From Myxococcales bacterium (GTDB taxonomy: Bacteria > Myxococcota_A > Polyangia > Polyangiales > Polyangiaceae): 60,516 nucleotides of DNA. The stretch covers positions 1 to 60,516 of the forward strand of contig JAJZQG010000017.1 of the NCBI GenBank assembly GCA_021847645.1, written 5' to 3'. Positions 36,847 to 45,546 of this stretch are shown here, piece after piece. Position 1 is the stretch's first letter. Each line of letters begins with the position of its first letter. The position numbers and the translations under genes are program-made. The notes beneath the pieces are model-generated. The model ran no database searches and had not been told where the DNA came from. It saw only the letters and a program-made list of their open reading frames with translations.

Positions 36847-38391
36847 TCAAGGGGAGGCGGAGCCGACAGCAGTGGGCGGCGGGAGGGACGGACGAGGCGG
36901 GGCGCCGGCAAGGCTTCGGTACAGCGCGAAGTACTGCCGCGCGCTCACGTCCCAGGATCGGTCGTGCAGAAGGCAGTTGCGCACGATGCGAGACCAAAGG
37001 GGCTCGTCACGGCGGCAGGCGACCGCACGTCGCAGCGCGTCGGCCATGGCCTCGGGCGTGACGGGATCGAAGCGAAAGCCGGTTCCGGTTCCGGCGCTTT
37101 CGTCGACCTGCTCGACGGTATCGACGAGCCCGCCCACGGCGCTGACCACCGGGACGCTGCCGTAGCGCATGGCGTACTGCTGTCCCAGGCCGCAGGGTTC
37201 GAACCGCGAGGGCATGGCGAAGATGTCGGCGCCGGCATAGACGCGTCGCGCGATGGGGTCACCGAACACGGGGCGGAACGCGACGCGCGTGGGCCAGCGG
37301 GCGGCCATCTGGGCGATGCGGCGTTCGAGCTCCGGGTCACCGAAGGCGACGATGGCGAAGCGCATGCCCTCCGCGACAAGAGCGGGGAGCATGTCGGCGA
37401 GCATGTCGATTCCCTTTTGGGGGATGAGGCGCGAGACGACACCGATGATGGGCGCGTTGCCGCTGGTGTCCAGGCCGAGCTCGGCGGCAAGGGCGCTTCG
37501 GCACGCCTGGCGCCCCGATGGATCGATGGCGTCGTAGCGTGCGGCCAGCGCACGGTCGCGGGAGGGATCCCAGCTGGCGGTGTCGATGCCGTTGGTGATG
37601 CCCACCAGGCGTGTGGAGCGCGCCGCGAGCGCGGCCTCGAGCCCGGAGCCTTGCCCTGGCCGCAGCACTTCCTGGGCGTACGTCCTGCTGACGGTCGTGA
37701 CGCGGTCGGCGTAGGCGATTCCCGCCTTGAGGAAGTTGAGCTGATGCTCGTGGCACACGCCGTCCTCATGGAGCACCGAGTCGGGCAGACCGAGGGTCGA
37801 AGCGCGCGAAGTCGGGTAGACGCCCTGGAAGGAGAGGTTGTGGATGGTGAACACGCTGGCGGCCTTGCGCCACTCGACCTGATCGGAGAGCCGCGCGTAC
37901 GCGATGGCGAGCGCAGCGTGCCAGTCATGGGCGTGCAGCACGTCGGGAGGGCCGTCCCACACCGACTCGGCGGCCTGCAGCGCCGCGGCGCTGAGCACCG
38001 CGAACCGCAGATCGTTGTCGGGGTAGGCGCCGCTGTCGTCGCCGTAGATGCCAGCACGGCGGAACAGCGACGGGCAATCGAGCAACAGCACGCGCACGTC
38101 GCCGGCCGTGATGGTCTCCAGTACGCCGACCTCGCGCACGTCGCCTCCCAGCGCGACCCACAAGGGGCGAGGCCATGGCCGCAGCGTGGGCAGCTCCTGC
38201 GCGACGGCGCTGCCGTGCAACGGGGAGACCACGACAATCTCGACGCCCATTGCGCCGAGCGCGCGAGACAGGCCTTGGATGACGTCACCGAGCCCGCCAG
38301 CTCGAGCGAACGGCGCGAGCTCCGCACTGACCATCAGGACCCGCAGCGGCCTGGGCAGCGCCGTTCTGATGTCGTACGCGTCAGCGACCAT
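36847..38391 (-). CDS. glgA: Glycogen synthase (ADP-glucose type)
   Basis: This 514-residue GT5 protein has the N-terminal sugar-nucleotide motif as ARAGGLGDV (KxGGLGDV with Lys replaced by Arg). It also has DVLHAHDWHAAL, FTIHNLSFQGVYP and GITNGIDTASWDP. The C-terminal GT-B motifs are VVSRLIPQKGIDML and FAMPSRFEPCGLGQQYAMRYG, with the catalytic Glu context. It transfers glucose from ADP-glucose to glycogen. The Lys-to-Arg change in the first motif is a departure from E. coli GlgA (Lys15), where that residue contacts ADP-glucose, so substrate preference may differ. It overlaps the upstream btpA-like gene by 11 nt and is followed by the PPGK-like gene. Confidence 0.93.
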   Translation of the reverse strand: MVADAYDIRTALPRPLRVLMVSAELAPFARAGGLGDVIQGLSRALGAMGVEIVVVSPLHGSAVAQELPTLRPWPRPLWVALGGDVREVGVLETITAGDVRVLLLDCPSLFRRAGIYGDDSGAYPDNDLRFAVLSAAALQAAESVWDGPPDVLHAHDWHAALAIAYARLSDQVEWRKAASVFTIHNLSFQGVYPTSRASTLGLPDSVLHEDGVCHEHQLNFLKAGIAYADRVTTVSRTYAQEVLRPGQGSGLEAALAARSTRLVGITNGIDTASWDPSRDRALAARYDAIDPSGRQACRSALAAELGLDTSGNAPIIGVVSRLIPQKGIDMLADMLPALVAEGMRFAIVAFGDPELERRIAQMAARWPTRVAFRPVFGDPIARRVYAGADIFAMPSRFEPCGLGQQYAMRYGSVPVVSAVGGLVDTVEQVDESAGTGTGFRFDPVTPEAMADALRRAVACRRDEPLWSRIVRNCLLHDRSWDVSARQYFALYRSLAGAPPRPSLPPPTAVGSASP

Positions 38392-39199
38392 CCGGTGCGC
38401 CCTCTGCGCGTGCGTCGGAGCGCGCCTTTCGGAAGGCTTCGACGAACTCCCTCATGCGCTCCGCGGCGAGCGGATGGCCGGCGCGGCCGTCCTTCCTGAT
38501 GGCAGAGCCGACGATCACCCCATCGCACAGGCGCAGGGTGGCCGCGAGGGCTGAGGGAGTCACGCCGCTCGCCGCATAGACCGGCGCGTGGACCAGAGAG
38601 CGAACGGCGCGCAGGTGCTCCAGATCGACCGACTTGCCCGTGCCTCGTCCGGTGACCAGGATGACATCCGCCAGCTCGCGCTCCACGAGATCCTCTGCCT
38701 CGTCGCCCAACGTGCGCTCGCCCAGCGGGGCGGCGTGCTTGACGTCGACGTCGCACCACAGCGCCACGTGTTCGGCTCCGAACGCCGCCCGTTCGCGCAA
38801 CAGCACGTGGGCCTGGGTCTCGACCATGCCTTGATCGGTGACCTTGACGCCCGAATGCACGTTGACGCGGATGAACGACGCGCGGGACGCGACGGCGACG
38901 GCGAGGGCGGCCTGTCCGTCGTTGCGCAGGACGTTCACGCCGACAGGCAGCTCGACCGCATCGCACACGGCGCGGACGCAGGCGGTCATGGCAGCGACCG
39001 TCACGTGCGGGACGCGCCCGGGATAGAAGGGTACGTCTCCGAAGTTCTCGACGATGATGCCGTCAAAGCCGGCGCGAGCGAGCTCGGCAGCGTCGCGGGC
39101 GGCCTGTCTGGCGAGGTCATCGACGGGCAGGTCGTTTCGGGGGCTGCCTGGCAAGGCAGGCAGATGGATGACGCCGACGAGCGGGGGGAAGGTGTGCAC
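38381..39199 (-). CDS. BtpA/SgcQ-family TIM-barrel protein
   Basis: This 272-residue protein has the family signatures GVIHLPALPGSP near the N-terminus, GFDGIIVENFGDVPF, PVGVNVLRNDGQAAL, ASFIRVNVHSGVKVTDQG and DVILVTGRGTGKSVD. BtpA proteins were named for a role in photosystem I accumulation in cyanobacteria; in other bacteria the function is not established. The start is a GTG at 39197-39199 without a clear Shine-Dalgarno. It overlaps glgA by 11 nt and heads this minus-strand operon, suggesting a carbohydrate-related role by context only. Confidence 0.88.
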   Translation of the reverse strand: MHTFPPLVGVIHLPALPGSPRNDLPVDDLARQAARDAAELARAGFDGIIVENFGDVPFYPGRVPHVTVAAMTACVRAVCDAVELPVGVNVLRNDGQAALAVAVASRASFIRVNVHSGVKVTDQGMVETQAHVLLRERAAFGAEHVALWCDVDVKHAAPLGERTLGDEAEDLVERELADVILVTGRGTGKSVDLEHLRAVRSLVHAPVYAASGVTPSALAATLRLCDGVIVGSAIRKDGRAGHPLAAERMREFVEAFRKARSDARAEGAPDGR

Positions 39200-39364
39200 C
39201 GAATCGTAGTAGTCCGCAGCCGCGGGCGATTCAACCCTGCCGCCAGCAGCGCGAGCACGGAGCGCTCATGTGGTGGAGAGCTGCACAAGGGGCGTGCAAG
39301 CCGATGATCGTCCCAAATCCGCGCGGGAGAACGGGATGACCTCTGGATGGGTACCCCCCTGCGG

Positions 39365-40456
39365 CTACTCCTCCTTGTCGGCCTTGGGAGCCGGAGCGCG
39401 ATTGGGCATGAAGCCGCGCAGTCCGTTGCCCGGAGCCGTGAATCCGGTGTTGGGAGCTCGTGGGCCGATCGCGCCCGCGGGGGCCGGATCGAAACGAAGG
39501 CCGCGCAGCAAGCCCCACGCCCGCCAGGAGTAGAACCCGTCGGGACGCTTGGACTGCTTGAGGCGCGGGTCGGCGATCTCGAACAAGGCCGGCACGTTCG
39601 AGCCGGGCGCGCCGAACAACGCCCGTGTCTTGTCATCCTTGTTCTTGTACTTGTCCGAGAAGCGAAACTTCACGTACAGGTCGGCCTGGCTCTCCGCGAA
39701 CGTGTCGCGCAACGTGAGCTTGCCGTCGGCCGAGAAGTCCAGGTCCTGCCCCGCCGCGGCGAACTTCGTGACCTTGAGCAGACCGTCGGCCACGTCGCAC
39801 TGCAGCTCCAGGTCCCCCACGTTCATGCGCGGCAGCGCGATCGTGTCCTTGATCTTGGTCTTGCCGTCGGCAACCGAGAAGTCCGCGATCGTCAGGTTGA
39901 TCGAGCCGTTGGCCTTCGACAGCTTGCCTTCGGGCATGGCGAGGCTCACATGACCCTGCAGCTCTCCGCCCATGGGCAGCCCAAGCGCGCTGACCACGGG
40001 GGAGAAGTCCCCGACCGACAGCTTCGCCAACTCGATATCGAAGTTCCGGTCTTCCCCTACCTTCTCCGTGGATCCGTCGATGGTTCCGCCGATCATCTCG
40101 ACATGGAAGTTGATCTTGATGCGGCCGATGAGAAGCGGCAGCAGCGCGACGCGGACCGTGGCGCGGTCGATGTCCAGCTCGCTGGCCGGCTTCTTGGTGC
40201 CGTCGAAGTTGACCGAGGCCGGGGAGATGATGCGGACGCCGCGGGCGTCGAGACCGGAGAACCAGTAGGAATCGATGTGGTCGACCTCGAGCTGGGTGGT
40301 GCCGCCGGTCTTCTTCTGGTCCTCGTTGAAGGCCACGATGGCCCGGTCGCGGAGCCGATCGAACGGGAAGGTCAGATACGCGAACAGGACGAACGCTACG
40401 AGGTAGAAGGCGGGATAGCCGATCCAAGGAGCAAGCTTGCGCAGGCGGGCGATCAT
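39365..40456 (-). CDS. gspN: Type II secretion system protein GspN
   Basis: This 363-residue protein has one N-terminal membrane helix (IGYPAFYLVAFVLFAYLTFPF). A periplasmic beta-rich domain of AsmA-like character follows (LEVDHIDSYWFSGLDARGVRII ... GGELQGHVSLAMPEGKL), as in the longer deltaproteobacterial and Leptospira GspN type. The tail is Pro/Ala-rich. It is the last gene of the T2SS operon; its ATG overlaps the gspM stop (ATGA). GspN is a periplasmic accessory component whose exact role is unclear. Confidence 0.85.
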   Translation of the reverse strand: MIARLRKLAPWIGYPAFYLVAFVLFAYLTFPFDRLRDRAIVAFNEDQKKTGGTTQLEVDHIDSYWFSGLDARGVRIISPASVNFDGTKKPASELDIDRATVRVALLPLLIGRIKINFHVEMIGGTIDGSTEKVGEDRNFDIELAKLSVGDFSPVVSALGLPMGGELQGHVSLAMPEGKLSKANGSINLTIADFSVADGKTKIKDTIALPRMNVGDLELQCDVADGLLKVTKFAAAGQDLDFSADGKLTLRDTFAESQADLYVKFRFSDKYKNKDDKTRALFGAPGSNVPALFEIADPRLKQSKRPDGFYSWRAWGLLRGLRFDPAPAGAIGPRAPNTGFTAPGNGLRGFMPNRAPAPKADKEE

Positions 40457-41052
40457 TTCACGTCCTCGCTGGCAGCAGGTTTGGCGGCAGAGCCGGCCGG
40501 AGCGGCTCCGGGGCCCGTCTTGGTCGAATCGTAGGCAGAGACGCCCAGCTCGACATCGTAGGAATCAGGTTCGCGTCCCCTCGCGCGGATGTTGAGGCGC
40601 GAGATCACGATGGGATAGCCCGCGCCCTCGATGCGCTCGAGCGTGCGGACCAGGGCGAGCATTCCGACCTTGCGCATGCGCACGACGGTGGATCGCTCGA
40701 CGAACTTCTTGCCGTGGGGCTGGTCGGCCCGGTCCTGGGACTCGGGAATCTCGATGTTGCTCTGACGTGCCGCGTTCTCGATGAAGCCGGCCAGCGGGGG
40801 GGCCGGATTGGCGTAGCGCGCGGCGATGGCGTCCTTGCGAGCCTTGATATCCTCGAGCTTGCCGCGGCTGCTGCGCACCAGGCTGATCGCCGCACGAAGC
40901 TCGTCGTTCTGCTGCCGTATCCCCGAGAGCGTGAGCGACGTCAGATAGGGCACCAGCAAGATGAGAAAGGCGCCGAGCAAGGCGACGAACACGACGAGCA
41001 AGCGCCGCTCGCGTTCGGCCAGGCCGTCCCACCAGTCACGAAGACGCTTCAT
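40453..41052 (-). CDS. gspM: Type II secretion system protein GspM
   Basis: This 199-residue bitopic inner-membrane protein has the short N-terminal motif RLRDWWDGLAERERRLL, a helix (LVVFVALLGAFLILLVPYL), and a coiled coil. A ferredoxin-like periplasmic domain follows (MLALVRTLERIEGAGYPIVISRLNIRA). It forms the inner-membrane platform with GspL and GspF. Its start overlaps the gspL stop (ATGA) and its stop overlaps the gspN start. The Pro/Ala tail is an extension beyond the usual family end. Confidence 0.85.
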   Translation of the reverse strand: MKRLRDWWDGLAERERRLLVVFVALLGAFLILLVPYLTSLTLSGIRQQNDELRAAISLVRSSRGKLEDIKARKDAIAARYANPAPPLAGFIENAARQSNIEIPESQDRADQPHGKKFVERSTVVRMRKVGMLALVRTLERIEGAGYPIVISRLNIRARGREPDSYDVELGVSAYDSTKTGPGAAPAGSAAKPAASEDVK

Positions 41053-42548
41053 GGCTTCTCCTCCGCGCTGGTCGACGGCTCAGCGGCGCCATCTTCCTTG
41101 CCCTTCTTGCTCTTGTCCGCGTCTTCGGTCGGACACTTGACGTCGAATTCGAGGACGTACTTCTGGCGGTTCTCGTTGACCGCCTGGTTGGTGCGCACGA
41201 TCTTGACGTTCTTGAAGCAGGGCACGGCCTTGAGGCTCTCGGCGATTTGCTGCGCGTCCGGAATCGTCGGCACGATGCCATGGATGGTGGCGTGCTCCTT
41301 CTGGTAATCGAGCTCCTCGATGTCGTGCACGATGTCCGGTGGAACGACCTTCGAGATCTGCACCATGATGTCGAAGCCGTCCATGTAGGGCATGGGGTCG
41401 TCGTTGGGCGCGCCCGAGACGCTGATGCGGTCCTGGGCTGCAGCCGGGTCGCGTATCTCCTCGCCGAGGACGTCGGTCGTGATGTTGCCCAGGGCATCCT
41501 GGAGCATGTCTCGCTGCTGCACGAGAGCGCGATACTCCATCCAGGTGGAGAACCCGAAGCTGGCGACGATGACCGCGGCGATGCCGGCGAGCAGCGGGAT
41601 CTTCTCGCGCAGGAAGCCGAATCCGCGTTCGTAGGCGAGGGAGCCGGTACGCAGGTTGGAGCTGTGCGCCTTTCCCGCGAGGCTCGAGGCAAGGCCGATG
41701 GCCTTGGAGAAACGGTCGAGCTGATCGGGCAGCTCCGGCTCCGTACTCTCGACGTTCAGCCGTTGAAGCCTGGCAACGGGCGCGCGCAGCTCGGCGGACA
41801 GGTACTCGATGGCACCCGAAAGGCTGGCGCCAGGGCCGGTCAAGTACACGTTCTGCACCGGCGCGCCGCCCATCGACAGCCAACCCAACATCGTCTGGCG
41901 CAACGCGCGCGACAGCTCGGCGGCCGACGCGGGCAGGCCTGCCGTGCCGCTCGAGATCGTGCGCGCCAGCTCGGGCTGCCCGTCGGCCAGCACGACCAGC
42001 TCGGTCACCGTGCCGTCGAGGTGAACCAAGACGATCGGGCCGGGCACGGCGAGCTCGGGGCAAAGCGAGGCCAGGTTCGCCAGCGGCAGCCCGCCCACGT
42101 CTACCCGCTCGGGCTCCACGTTGAGGGCGCCTCGAACCACCTCGATGCGCGCTTTGACCTCCTCGGTGCGCGCCACGATCGCCAGCACACCGACTGGCTG
42201 GTTGGGGCCGGAGCGGGGCAACACGCGGCTGTCGAACACGCACTCGTCCAGATCGAAAGGCAGCAGCGACTCGAGCTCGAAGGGCAGAACCTCCGCGATC
42301 TGGCGGGCAGCGGTGGGAGGCAGGTCGACCCGACGGACGAAGGCGGCGTCTCCGGGGAAGTCGACGGCCACCGAGTCGCCGCGCACCTTGAGCGGACCCG
42401 CAGCGGCCTGCAGCGCTTCGGTCAGGCTCGGGTAGTCCTCGAGCGAGGCCTCGCGCAGCGCCTCCAGGGCGATCTTTCGATAGCTCGCCCGAATCAGCGC
42501 CAGCCGCACGCTCTGGGGACCTATGTCGATACCGAGAAGGTGAGCCAT
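41049..42548 (-). CDS. gspL: Type II secretion system protein GspL (PilM/PilN-like)
   Basis: This 499-residue protein starts with an actin-like cytoplasmic domain (LLGIDIGPQSVRLALIRA ... PIVLVHLDGTVTELVVL ... VYLTGPGASLSGAIEYL) as in PilM/GspL. A transmembrane helix lies near residues 313-333 (IPLLAGIAAVIVASFGFSTW), then a periplasmic PilN-like ferredoxin domain and a Lys/Glu-rich tail. GspL recruits the ATPase GspE to the membrane. The fused PilM-plus-PilN layout is usual for GspL. It starts 12 nt after gspK. Confidence 0.9.
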   Translation of the reverse strand: MAHLLGIDIGPQSVRLALIRASYRKIALEALREASLEDYPSLTEALQAAAGPLKVRGDSVAVDFPGDAAFVRRVDLPPTAARQIAEVLPFELESLLPFDLDECVFDSRVLPRSGPNQPVGVLAIVARTEEVKARIEVVRGALNVEPERVDVGGLPLANLASLCPELAVPGPIVLVHLDGTVTELVVLADGQPELARTISSGTAGLPASAAELSRALRQTMLGWLSMGGAPVQNVYLTGPGASLSGAIEYLSAELRAPVARLQRLNVESTEPELPDQLDRFSKAIGLASSLAGKAHSSNLRTGSLAYERGFGFLREKIPLLAGIAAVIVASFGFSTWMEYRALVQQRDMLQDALGNITTDVLGEEIRDPAAAQDRISVSGAPNDDPMPYMDGFDIMVQISKVVPPDIVHDIEELDYQKEHATIHGIVPTIPDAQQIAESLKAVPCFKNVKIVRTNQAVNENRQKYVLEFDVKCPTEDADKSKKGKEDGAAEPSTSAEEKP

Positions 42549-42560
42549 GGACCCCTCAAT

Positions 42561-44015
42561 CTACTCCGTTCTCCAATAGATGATCGTCCCGCCAGGGTTC
42601 GGCGCCATCGCGCCGGCAATCGCTTGCTGGGTGTCCGCGGCGTCAGCACTCGCGGTGGATGCCGCCGGCGTGGTCCCGGTGGGCATCCCTGTTGCCCCGG
42701 GCACGCCCGTGGCGCCCGGGGGAAGGGGCGGGTAGCCCGGCGGCGGCGCCGAGCGGAAGTCGACGACAGCATGAATGCGGACCGTGGTCTTGCGACGGAA
42801 CCCGGGCACGATGCCATCGGCGTAGATGCTGAACACCTTGCTCTCGGTCGTGAGCATCTTCAGGGCCTCGGCCTCGGACTGGAACTGGACGGGCTCGATG
42901 CCCGAGATGGCGGTCAACATGGGCCCCAGAAGGCCCTGGCCCTTGAGGACCTTGATAAAGTCCTTGGGGGAGCCGAATAGCGGCGCGCCGGCGGTGAAGC
43001 TCCGGATCAGACCCACGAACATGAGGAACGACTGGGCCTTGACCGGGTCGGTGCAGATCGTCGCCTGGGGCGCATTCGCGCACACCACCGCCAAGAGCGT
43101 CTGCGCGTTGGCCGTGTTGACGTTGACCGCGCCCTGGCCCCACACGGTCACGACGCGCTTCTTCGGGTTGGACGGGTCGGGGTCGATGAACGTGGACCAG
43201 AAGTCGTCACCGACGCCCCGAACCAGGCGCAGCTCTTCCAGGCTGTCGAAGGCAGCATTCTTGCGGCGGTAGGGGACCTTGAGGAACGAGTAGAACGAGT
43301 CTTCCGAGCCGGTGGCCGAGGCGTTGCCGGCATTCTTGAGATCGCAGTTGAACAGGTTCTCGTCCGGGTCGGCCCAGTCGATGATGGCCGAGCAGATCGT
43401 GGCCCGGTCCGAGTACTGCCCGTCGCGGTCTCGCTGCTCGAACAGCGGATTGTACTGGTCGCCGCTCATCAGGCCGATGAGCTGCTGGGCCACGCGCATC
43501 TCGGTGATCGCGTCGCCGCGCGCCGCCAGATTCACGTCCAGCTTCGAGTCTTCGTCGACGATCACCACCTCGAAGCGGCCATCCTTGAGCCCGAGGTTCT
43601 TGCCCTGGCTCAAGTCGACACCCGCCAGCGAGGAGAATTCGTCGCCGCCTTCGGCGTCGTTGAAGGCTCCCAGAACGCGATCGGAGAACTCCCAGACGGG
43701 AAGCTGGGGCGACTTCATGCCGAGCATGGCGAACATGGGCATGAGCCCGGTGCGGATGACCGGCTCGGCCGCGATGAGCAAGCGAGACAGGTTCACGCCG
43801 CTTCGCGCGAGGTACTCGGCCTTGAGCGCGTCGCGATCGGTCAGGGCCCCGGACAGCTCGCTGGTGGCTTCGTCCTGGAACTCGGTGAGCATCACCGTCA
43901 GCACGGCGATGGCTGCGAGCACCATGATGAGCGCAATTCCGCGCTTGGACGCCCGCCTGCGCCGCAGTCTGCGGCGGAGCGAAGCAGGGGTCGAGGCACG
44001 GGGCGGCGGTGTCAT
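42561..44015 (-). CDS. gspK: Type II secretion minor pseudopilin GspK
   Basis: This 484-residue protein has a basic leader and prepilin cleavage site (SKRG^IALIMVLAAIAVL). As usual for GspK there is no Glu at +5, which lets it sit at the pseudopilus tip. The large inserted globular domain contains the family features NVNTANAQTLLAVV and the helix-hairpin-helix-like GVGDDFWSTF. At 484 residues it is longer than E. coli GspK (about 330), mostly through loops and a Pro/Gly/Thr-rich C-terminus. The ATG at 44013-44015 overlaps the gspJ stop. Confidence 0.92.
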   Translation of the reverse strand: MTPPPRASTPASLRRRLRRRRASKRGIALIMVLAAIAVLTVMLTEFQDEATSELSGALTDRDALKAEYLARSGVNLSRLLIAAEPVIRTGLMPMFAMLGMKSPQLPVWEFSDRVLGAFNDAEGGDEFSSLAGVDLSQGKNLGLKDGRFEVVIVDEDSKLDVNLAARGDAITEMRVAQQLIGLMSGDQYNPLFEQRDRDGQYSDRATICSAIIDWADPDENLFNCDLKNAGNASATGSEDSFYSFLKVPYRRKNAAFDSLEELRLVRGVGDDFWSTFIDPDPSNPKKRVVTVWGQGAVNVNTANAQTLLAVVCANAPQATICTDPVKAQSFLMFVGLIRSFTAGAPLFGSPKDFIKVLKGQGLLGPMLTAISGIEPVQFQSEAEALKMLTTESKVFSIYADGIVPGFRRKTTVRIHAVVDFRSAPPPGYPPLPPGATGVPGATGMPTGTTPAASTASADAADTQQAIAGAMAPNPGGTIIYWRTE

Positions 44016-44704
44016 TGTGGGATCGCGAACGTCAGAGGGTTGGAGATGAAGATGGGGATCCGGGCGACCAGGGGTAGGTTCTTGCCACCGGGCCCGTTGC
44101 GCAGAACCAGCGTCACCTTGACCTGAATGGGCAGGCGGGCCAGCTGGTCCATGGCTTGCGTGGAATTCCAACGGTCCTGCCACGTGCCGCTGACCGCATC
44201 CAGGTAGTGCAGGTCGAACAGGTCGATGTCCTCGGCGAGCACCAGGACCTGGCCGCCGCGCGTGGGCTCCAGGTCGAGCTCCGCCGACTCGCGCCGGGCC
44301 AGATCGGTCTTGCCGGAGACCTCGGGATCCTGCGAGCCGAAGTACGACAGCTCGTTCTGATCGGACTCGTGCGCGTCGCGCACGATGCGACGGTGCGAGA
44401 ACGAGTTGAAGTCGAGCCGGTCGGCCGGTGTGCCGTTGGTGCCGATGAACACGGTGGTTCTGACGGCCAGTGCCTGGTTCAACGGCTGGTGCGCGGACAG
44501 GAACGCCGACGACAGCTCCGTCGAGATGCGCCGGATGGCGAGCCTGCCTTCGCGGTAGCGCTGGTTGAGACGGCCGATGCCGTTCTTGGCCTTCGACATG
44601 CTGTCGAACGCGCCATAGATGAGCACCGAGACCATGGCGAGGATGGTGATGGAAACCAGGACCTCGAGAAGGGTGATGGCGCGGCTTGAGCTGCGGCGAC
44701 TCAT
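44012..44704 (-). CDS. gspJ: Type II secretion minor pseudopilin GspJ
   Basis: This 230-residue protein carries a class III signal SSRA^ITLLEVLVSITILAMVSVLIYGA with the conserved Glu at +5. The residue before the cleavage site is Ala instead of the usual Gly, which prepilin peptidases tolerate less well. The remainder (RYREGRLAIRRISTELSSAF ... DRLDFNSFSHRRI ... LARLPIQVKVTLVLRN) is GspJ-like. It overlaps gspI upstream and gspK downstream by 4 nt each. GspI, GspJ and GspK form the tip complex of the pseudopilus. Confidence 0.9.
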   Translation of the reverse strand: MSRRSSSRAITLLEVLVSITILAMVSVLIYGAFDSMSKAKNGIGRLNQRYREGRLAIRRISTELSSAFLSAHQPLNQALAVRTTVFIGTNGTPADRLDFNSFSHRRIVRDAHESDQNELSYFGSQDPEVSGKTDLARRESAELDLEPTRGGQVLVLAEDIDLFDLHYLDAVSGTWQDRWNSTQAMDQLARLPIQVKVTLVLRNGPGGKNLPLVARIPIFISNPLTFAIPQ

Positions 44705-45546
44705 CGGCCCAGCCCTCCAGGGATGAGGCTGGGTCCGCCACTGGTGCCGGAGCCCTGCGTGCTGCCGGGCGGCACGAGTCCACCCTGCACGCCGGCCGCC
44801 GCTGCCGCGGCTTGGCTCAAGCCGCCGCGCATCGGGTTGGTCACGTACAGCTGCACGAGCAGATCGCGGTCCTGAATGCCCTCGCGCCACTTCACGGTGA
44901 GCGTGATCTTGCGGATGCTGGCCTCGAGCATGGGCTTGAGCGTCGGGTACACGATGCTCATGACCAGCGGGGCAAGGCCGGCGACGCCTTGGCTCGTGGC
45001 TCCGCCCATCATGTTGGCCAAGGCGCCGAAGCCGCCGTCCGCGCCACCGGCAGCCCGCAGCAGGCCCGCGTCGTTGGCGCCCGCGGAGAACAGCGCGCCA
45101 AAGGCGCCCGCACCGTTGGGCAGCAGCCCGCCCGCACCGCCGGCCAGCCCGCTCCCTGGCCCGCCCATCATCGCGCCCGGCCCATTGCCCGTCGTCCCCG
45201 TCGCAAACAGCTGCGAGCTTCCTGCAGGGTTCGCCTCGTCGAACGACGTCGGCTGGGGAAGCTCCACTCGTTCGATCTTCCAGGCGCAGGACATGCCAGC
45301 GGGCGTCTGGTCTTCGCAGCAGGGGCCTTGGTCGGACTCGTCGAGCTCCTGGTAGCCGTCGCGCAACAGGCGCTCCTCGATCTCTCCCATCTTGCAGCGC
45401 GCCAGACCGATTGCGGTCGTCTCGTTCGCCACGTGGGAGCCGGCCGAGTACAGGCCAGCCTGCGCCGAGAGGATCACGGTCAGCGCGAGGCCCAGGATGG
45501 CCACCGCGACCATGACTTCCAGCAGGCTGAAGCCCCGAGACCGCAT
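44701..45546 (-). CDS. gspI: Type II secretion minor pseudopilin GspI with a Gly/Ala-rich insertion
   Basis: The N-terminus MRSRG^FSLLEVMVAVAILGLALT is a canonical prepilin signal with Glu at +5. The protein is 281 residues, over twice the E. coli GspI length (about 125), because of a low-complexity Gly/Ala/Met-rich insertion around residues 105-190 (for example GPGAMMGGPGSGLAGGAGG). A further Gly-rich tail follows. The C-terminal strand LTVKWREGIQDRDLLVQLYV matches the end of normal GspI. It shares one nucleotide with the gspH stop (TGATG arrangement). Confidence 0.9.
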   Translation of the reverse strand: MRSRGFSLLEVMVAVAILGLALTVILSAQAGLYSAGSHVANETTAIGLARCKMGEIEERLLRDGYQELDESDQGPCCEDQTPAGMSCAWKIERVELPQPTSFDEANPAGSSQLFATGTTGNGPGAMMGGPGSGLAGGAGGLLPNGAGAFGALFSAGANDAGLLRAAGGADGGFGALANMMGGATSQGVAGLAPLVMSIVYPTLKPMLEASIRKITLTVKWREGIQDRDLLVQLYVTNPMRGGLSQAAAAAAGVQGGLVPPGSTQGSGTSGGPSLIPGGLGR

